DNA of 36,725 bases, taken from NCBI GenBank assembly GCA_025361955.1, contig JANYIU010000253.1, positions 1 through 36,725 of the forward strand. Direction: 5' to 3'. Positions 32,224-36,725 of the stretch are shown here, piece after piece. The notes under the pieces were generated by a model that made no database searches, was not told the DNA's origin, and was given only the letters and a program-made list of their open reading frames with translations. A program made the translations under genes and the position numbers. Source of the stretch: Holophagaceae bacterium. GTDB lineage: Bacteria; Acidobacteriota; Holophagae; Holophagales; Holophagaceae. Within the stretch, counting starts at the first letter, position 1. Each line of letters begins with the position of its first letter.

Positions 32224-33577
32224 TCTGGGCATCCTGCGCGGGCAGTTGGAAGCGATCGTAGGCGGCGCCCAGGTGGCTGCCGGGATTGACCAGACGGCAC
32301 TGTTCGCTGTGGACGGGGTCATACCAGAGCTGGTGGTGCGGCCAGGGACCCAGGAAGAGGTGGCCCAGGTGGTGGCCACATGCTATGCGGCCGGGGCGGC
32401 CATGCTGCCCTGGGGCGGTGGCACGGCCATGGGACTGGGCAATCCCCCACCCCGAGTGGAGGTGATGATCCACCTCGACCGGCTGGATCGCATCGTCGAA
32501 TGGGACCCCGCCAATCTCTGCGTGACTGCGGAGGCGGGGCTGCGGCTCGGCGCGCTGCAGGAGATTCTCGCCCGGGACAAGGCGATCCTGCCCCTGGATC
32601 CCCCCGCCAGTCACCGGCTCACCTTGGGAGGCTTGGTGGCGGCCAATCAGAGCGGCCCTGGCCGCTTGTTATACGGCACGGTGCGGGACTGGCTGCTAGG
32701 GATGCGGGTGGTGCTTCCAGATGGGGAGCGAATCCACTGCGGTGGCCGAGTCATCAAGAATGTGTCGGGCTATGATATGAACAAATTATTCATTCGGAGC
32801 CTGGGGACCCTGGGCATCGTGACGGAGGTGACCTTCAAGCTTTTGCCCATGCCCACCGTGCGGGCCGGTGTGATGGGTCTGTTCCCGGAGCTCACCCAGG
32901 CCTGGACCGCGGTCAAGCAGGCGCTGGAATCCTTCCTCCTCCCGGAAGCCCTCGATTTCCTGAATCCGGCAGCGGTGACCCTGCTGGCTCCGGCTCTGGG
33001 CTTCCAGGCGACCGCAGGATCCTGCGGTCTGGCCGTGGCCCTGGCAGGCAGCCCCGAGACGGTGGAGCGGCAAGTTCACGACTTCACCGCCCTGTTCAGA
33101 GATGGGGGCGGGACGGTCATACCCCTGCCAACCGAACGGACTAGTCAGGCTTGGGAGGCCATCCGTAATCTGTTGGAGAGGGCGTCGGCTTCCAATCCAG
33201 CTCGGATTCTCTGTAAGATCGCGGTGCCCATCGGCCGGACCGGCGACCTGGTCGCGGCCGCTGGCAGGGTGGGCCAGAACTGCGGCCTGCAAGCCACAGT
33301 CGTGGCCCACGCAGGTAGCGGCGTGATCTGGGCTTTGTATCTGCCCGGCTCGGAGGTTGTTCCGGAGGAACGGGTGGTGCAGGCCCTGGAAGGGTTGCGC
33401 GGGAAGGCGGTGGTCGCAGAAGGCACCTTGGTGCTCCAAAACGCCCCGCCAGCCCTGAAAAGGAGAGTGGACGCCTGGGGCGCGCCAGGGGATGGGTTCG
33501 ACGTGATGCGGCGACTCAAGCTGGAATTTGACCCCCGGGGACTCTGCAACCCGGGACGTTTCGTGGGCGGAATCTGA
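32213..33577 (+). CDS. glcE: Glycolate oxidase FAD-binding subunit GlcE
   Basis: I use GTG 32213 (454 aa), behind GAGGAGG inside the glcD end; the ORF track's start at 32111 reads through a shadow. The FAD-binding half has MLPWGGGTAMGLGNPP, LGGLVAANQSGPGRLLYGTVRDWLLGMRVVLPDGERIHCGGRVIKNVSGYDMNKLF. The rest resembles the FAD-oxidase C-terminal domain without the His-rich GlcD ending, as in E. coli GlcE, and closes with LKLEFDPRGLCNPGRF. It is longer than E. coli GlcE (about 350 aa), the extra part lying mainly in the C-terminal domain. It forms the complex with GlcD and GlcF. Confidence 0.88.
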   Translation: MHADLGILRGQLEAIVGGAQVAAGIDQTALFAVDGVIPELVVRPGTQEEVAQVVATCYAAGAAMLPWGGGTAMGLGNPPPRVEVMIHLDRLDRIVEWDPANLCVTAEAGLRLGALQEILARDKAILPLDPPASHRLTLGGLVAANQSGPGRLLYGTVRDWLLGMRVVLPDGERIHCGGRVIKNVSGYDMNKLFIRSLGTLGIVTEVTFKLLPMPTVRAGVMGLFPELTQAWTAVKQALESFLLPEALDFLNPAAVTLLAPALGFQATAGSCGLAVALAGSPETVERQVHDFTALFRDGGGTVIPLPTERTSQAWEAIRNLLERASASNPARILCKIAVPIGRTGDLVAAAGRVGQNCGLQATVVAHAGSGVIWALYLPGSEVVPEERVVQALEGLRGKAVVAEGTLVLQNAPPALKRRVDAWGAPGDGFDVMRRLKLEFDPRGLCNPGRFVGGI

Positions 33578-33591
33578 GGCGAGGGCCAACC

Positions 33592-34872
33592 ATGTCAACC
33601 AACGAACTCCTTCCCCTGTTCGACACCATCGCCCAGTGCAACCGCTGCGGCTTCTGCCAGGCTGGCTGTCCCGTCTACCGGACCACCGGCTCCGAACACT
33701 CCCTGGGCCGCGGTCGCCAGGCCATCGCTCGAGCCCTGATCCTCGGGGAAATGGAGTTGACCGCCGAGGTCTTCCAGGCCCTGGAGGACTGCCTGCTGTG
33801 CCGCGGCTGCACGGCCCATTGCTTCCCGGCCATCAAGACCGACGAGACCGTGCTGGCAGTGCGCCACGCCTACATCACCCGGCATGGACAGCCCGCGTGG
33901 CAGCGCTTCCTGTTCCGGGAGATCCTGGCCAATAGCAAGCGGCTCGAATCCGCGGGCCGCATGGCCCTCTGGGCCAAACGCCATGGCCTGACCAAGGTGG
34001 TGGAGCAGTCCGGCCTGCTGCGGCTGGTGGACAAGCGTTTCCAGGCGGTCGATCAGGTGCTGCCTCCCATGGCAGCCAAAGCCTTCCTGCGCGGAGATCA
34101 GGCCCGGGTACCCGTGCCCCGAGAGGTCAAGCACCGCATCGGCTACTTCGCCTCCTGTGGGCTCAGCTTCCAGTTTCCGGAAGTGGTGGCGGCCACCCTG
34201 CGCGTCTTGGCACGCAACGGTTGCGCCATCACCATCATGGACAACACCTGCTGCGGTCGGCCGGCGCACTCGTACGGCGACCTGGATGCCGCCCGGGCGA
34301 TCGCCCGGAAGAACGTGGAGCACATGGCGGCAGAAGCCCAGGGACTGGACGCCATCGTCTCGGACTGCGGCAGTTGCAGCACCCACCTCAAGGAATATGG
34401 CGCCCTGCTCAAGGACGACCCCGCCTACCGGGAGAAAGCTGCGGCCCTGTCCCTGAAGATCCGGAGCTTCAGTGAGTTCCTCGCTGCGAACGGCCTGGAA
34501 GGGAAGCTCGGCGCCCTCGCCGGGACGGTCACCTACCATGATCCGTGCCACCTCTCCAACCGCTTCGCCAAGATCACCGCCCAGCCCCGCAAGCTGCTGA
34601 AAGCCATCCCTGGCCTGACCTACAAGGAGCTTCCGGAAGCCGACTGGTGCTGTGGGGCGGCGGGAAGCTACACCTTCCTGCACCATCAGGAGGCCACCGG
34701 GGTCCTGGAACGGAAAATGAAGAATGTGGAGAAGACCGGCGCCGAGATGCTGGTCACCGAGTGCCCGGCCTGCATGATGCACTTGAGCTATGGGGCCCGC
34801 AAAAAGGGGCTTGCGGTGAAGGTGCGGCACGTGAGCCAGGTGCTGGACGACGCCTACGAAGCGCGGAAGTAG
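33592..34872 (+). CDS. glcF: Glycolate oxidase iron-sulfur subunit GlcF
   Basis: The 426-residue protein has two N-terminal [4Fe-4S] motifs (CNRCGFCQAGCPVY and CLLCRGCTAHCFPAIKTD). Two CCG domains follow: FASCGLSFQFPE...DNTCCGRPAHSYGD and TYHDPCHLSNRF...ADWCCGAAGSYTFLH...CPACMMHLSYG. It passes electrons from the flavin subunits to the quinone pool at the inner face of the membrane. It starts 15 bases after glcE and completes the operon. Its product glyoxylate would feed the aminotransferase upstream. Confidence 0.92.
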   Translation: MSTNELLPLFDTIAQCNRCGFCQAGCPVYRTTGSEHSLGRGRQAIARALILGEMELTAEVFQALEDCLLCRGCTAHCFPAIKTDETVLAVRHAYITRHGQPAWQRFLFREILANSKRLESAGRMALWAKRHGLTKVVEQSGLLRLVDKRFQAVDQVLPPMAAKAFLRGDQARVPVPREVKHRIGYFASCGLSFQFPEVVAATLRVLARNGCAITIMDNTCCGRPAHSYGDLDAARAIARKNVEHMAAEAQGLDAIVSDCGSCSTHLKEYGALLKDDPAYREKAAALSLKIRSFSEFLAANGLEGKLGALAGTVTYHDPCHLSNRFAKITAQPRKLLKAIPGLTYKELPEADWCCGAAGSYTFLHHQEATGVLERKMKNVEKTGAEMLVTECPACMMHLSYGARKKGLAVKVRHVSQVLDDAYEARK

Positions 34873-34896
34873 TTGGGTCTTTCGGCTATCCTGCGC

Positions 34897-34911
34897 GCCC
34901 CCCTGTGGGGC
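34897..34911. terminator. Small GC-rich hairpin between convergent genes
   Basis: GCCCC and GGGGC flank a CCTGT loop in the 42-base gap between glcF and the convergent cytochrome-PBP gene. It lacks a T-run on either strand. It may act as a bidirectional weak terminator. Confidence 0.35.
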
Positions 34912-34914
34912 CCA

Positions 34915-36639
34915 TCAATGGATCACCCAGCTGCTCTTCTTGACGAGTTCAGGCTTTTCTCCCGTGGATAACTGCATGATATAACACCCTTTCGAGGCGT
35001 ACCGCTGGCCGGGACCAAAACTGAGGCGTTCGTAGTCCGGCAGGATCAAGTCATTCAGTCCCCCGACAACATCAAGTAAAGTGTCTCGGTAGTAATTGCG
35101 ATCCAGGTCGCCCAGGGCCTGCCTCAGGAGCTGGATCAGGGTGTAGCTGCGGGTATAGATCTTTGAATCGTTATTGGTGTTTTTCAACCCGACAATCAAG
35201 GAGTTGGCGAATTGGGCGTACTTCGGTTCGTCGTTAGGATGACGGTAGGGATAGGTGAAATAGGTGAAGGCTCGAGCTGATTCGGGCAGGTTCCACAATT
35301 CTTTCTTCAAGTAGCTCGAGGACATGTACACGGCGCTCTTGGATCCTTCGCCCTTTGCGATCGCCTTTAACGCCGGATAGGCATCGGCCCCGGTCCAAAG
35401 CAGGACCGCCGAAGGGCTCTTCGGTTGGAAGGTTTTCCGGAGGAAGTCCGGCGTGATTTTCACCTGCTTCTTGAGGGTGACCATCCGCACCGGTTCGCGT
35501 CCCAGTTCACTCCAGGTTTCCCGGAACCCATCCGACAGGGCTCTCCCTTCGGGCGTATCGCGGGCGATCTGGACTACCTCAGGGTCACCTGAGGGGTCCA
35601 GCTGGCTCGCAAGATAACGAGCTGTGGCCTGACCCTCCTGGTAATAGCCCTTCGAAAAATACAACGTATACCAATCCTTCTCCGAGATCACCGGCAAGCC
35701 GGTGATCGGGAACAGACAGGGGAGCTGCTGGGCCTCACAGAAGGCATGGATTGGTTGCCAGGATCCGTAGGAAATCCCTCCCAGCAAAGCGAACACCGGC
35801 TCCTTGCGCTGATAGGCCTCGAGCTGGCGAGTCCAGGTAGCCGGAGGCCCTTTCAGGGTCCATCGAGCCAAGGATAACTTACGGTAGCCGAGGGTCATCG
35901 CCATCCCGCCAGACGTCTTGTACATCCGGTTCCCGAACCCTCCGGAAAGCGTATTGTGGTAGGCAACGTAATTATCGAGAGGGGCCAGCATCGCCGCCCG
36001 ATCTTCCGGACTGACTTCATCCGTGATGACCGCGGCGAAGCGCAAGTCAGTGGCTGTGACTCCTGGCGAGAATTCGGAAGACAGGACTTTCAAATAGGCG
36101 ATGAGGACCGCCATCTCCTGGTCCGCGAGGATATACCGGGGCATGACATTGATCTGCTCCCGACCATTGGGATCAATCCCGGTGCGCAGCACCTTGGCCA
36201 AGGTCTCGTCCGTGTAGGCGGGACGGCGGACGATGGACCGGACCCCCAGTTCGATTCGTTCGGTCGGAGTCAAATTGGGAAAGTGCCAATACTGGAGTTC
36301 ATAGAGCTTCGGCCCATTGATGGGGGGCGTCTTCACGTCCCCATCGATGGAACCCAGCCCGCCTCGAAGGTGGCAACTCAGGCAGGTGAACACCGTCCCC
36401 AATATCGGCGCCTCCCCCTTGACGAGGGACTGCATGGGTTCACCGGAGGGCGCCAGGCCTTCCCGGTACATGCGCTGACCCAGCAAAAAGGCGGTCTCTG
36501 CAGGCATGCCGGCGATGAGACTCGGAGGATTCGCCCGAAGCGCGGGCGCCACTCCCAGAGAGACTATTAAAGCCAGCACCCAAAAGCGCCACCGAAGGCC
36601 GCCGCTGCGCCGACCGGGCTCGACTTCAGGACACCTCAC
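34915..36639 (-). CDS. Cytochrome c / branched-chain-amino-acid-type periplasmic binding protein fusion
   Basis: The 574-residue protein starts at GTG 36639 with a signal peptide (FWVLALIVSLGVAPALRA) for the periplasm. Residues about 45-190 form a monohaem cytochrome c domain: TCLSCH (haem at C86, C89, His90) and a likely Met166 ligand in INVMPRYILADQEMAVLIAYL. Residues about 198-560 are a Peripla_BP_6 (LivJ-like) ligand-binding domain (FAAVITDEVSPEDRAAMLAPLDNYVAYHN, KEPVFALLGGISYGS, VVQIARDTPEGRALSDGF). No ABC permease or ATPase is nearby, so it is probably a sensor or electron-transfer receptor, not an uptake protein. The ribosome binding site is weak. I have no ligand assignment. Confidence 0.88.
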   Translation of the reverse strand: MRCPEVEPGRRSGGLRWRFWVLALIVSLGVAPALRANPPSLIAGMPAETAFLLGQRMYREGLAPSGEPMQSLVKGEAPILGTVFTCLSCHLRGGLGSIDGDVKTPPINGPKLYELQYWHFPNLTPTERIELGVRSIVRRPAYTDETLAKVLRTGIDPNGREQINVMPRYILADQEMAVLIAYLKVLSSEFSPGVTATDLRFAAVITDEVSPEDRAAMLAPLDNYVAYHNTLSGGFGNRMYKTSGGMAMTLGYRKLSLARWTLKGPPATWTRQLEAYQRKEPVFALLGGISYGSWQPIHAFCEAQQLPCLFPITGLPVISEKDWYTLYFSKGYYQEGQATARYLASQLDPSGDPEVVQIARDTPEGRALSDGFRETWSELGREPVRMVTLKKQVKITPDFLRKTFQPKSPSAVLLWTGADAYPALKAIAKGEGSKSAVYMSSSYLKKELWNLPESARAFTYFTYPYRHPNDEPKYAQFANSLIVGLKNTNNDSKIYTRSYTLIQLLRQALGDLDRNYYRDTLLDVVGGLNDLILPDYERLSFGPGQRYASKGCYIMQLSTGEKPELVKKSSWVIH

Positions 36640-36725
36640 TGAACACCCGCCCTTCGAGACTCTGCCATGAATTTAGAAGGGGTCATCCAGCCGAACTTCC
36701 GCCGCCGCTTCCCGTTTTCGGGAGT

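Noticed and set aside
33595-34830. 411-aa ORF antisense to glcF
   Set aside because: Shadow of a clear iron-sulfur subunit gene; no family motifs or start signals.
1-36725. tRNA, rRNA, CRISPR, integrase or insertion sequence
   Set aside because: I looked for cloverleaf ends, regular spaced repeats and transposase motifs and saw none; a tRNAscan or IS search would settle it.

Overview
This is a GC-rich bacterial window whose protein families fit an anaerobic or facultative, respiring Gram-negative bacterium. My best guess is the Holophagae branch of Acidobacteriota (Geothrix/Holophaga-like). That is inferred from the mixture of periplasmic c-type cytochrome fusions, polyferredoxins, many PAS/two-component sensors and the GGGtGRT/scaffold pair. 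No rRNA is present to confirm it, and I saw no tRNA, CRISPR array or transposase.

Layout. 1-3.3 kb (+): the end of a CNNM/CBS transporter (HlyC/CorC type), a MurU-like nucleotidyltransferase overlapping it, and an AmgK-like sugar kinase (cell-wall sugar recycling). 3.3-7.0 kb (-): leuS-pyrE-cobalamin adenosyltransferase, a compact housekeeping operon. 7.0-9.4 kb (-): a Spy/CpxP-like periplasmic protein, a LytS-type histidine kinase with a strikingly Met-rich external loop, and a LytTR response regulator, ending in a candidate terminator before leuS. 9.6-12.9 kb (+): an Lgt-like membrane protein and two membrane polyferredoxins of the NapH/NosR type, the first interrupted by an in-frame TAG. 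13.0-14.7 kb (-): a GGGtGRT protein with a NifU-like scaffold. 15.0-17.6 kb (+): a hybrid histidine kinase whose membrane half is AT-rich.

17.7-23.3 kb is an accessory, decaying stretch. On the minus strand it holds a broken AhpD/CMD gene, a CDF-like transporter with its ArsR-type regulator, a frameshifted radical SAM/SPASM remnant, a frameshifted and truncated PAS sensor, and a small Rossmann-chemoreceptor fusion. On the plus strand it holds an intact RhuM-family gene.

23.4-25.4 kb (+): LemA and two TPM-domain proteins. 25.5-29.2 kb (+): a MacA-like adaptor, a MacB-type permease without an adjacent ATPase, and an MFS exporter. 29.4-34.9 kb (+): a class V aminotransferase followed by glcD-glcE-glcF, together a glycolate to glyoxylate to glycine route. 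34.9-36.6 kb (-): a cytochrome c / branched-chain-amino-acid-type binding protein fusion.

The strongest candidates for something undescribed are the Met-rich LytS/LytTR/Spy locus, the Rossmann-MCP mini-receptor, the cytochrome-PBP fusion and the GGGtGRT/scaffold pair. At least four genes are broken by stops or one-base shifts (one polyferredoxin, CMD, radical SAM, PAS). This means either real decay or assembly errors, and reads are needed to separate the two.
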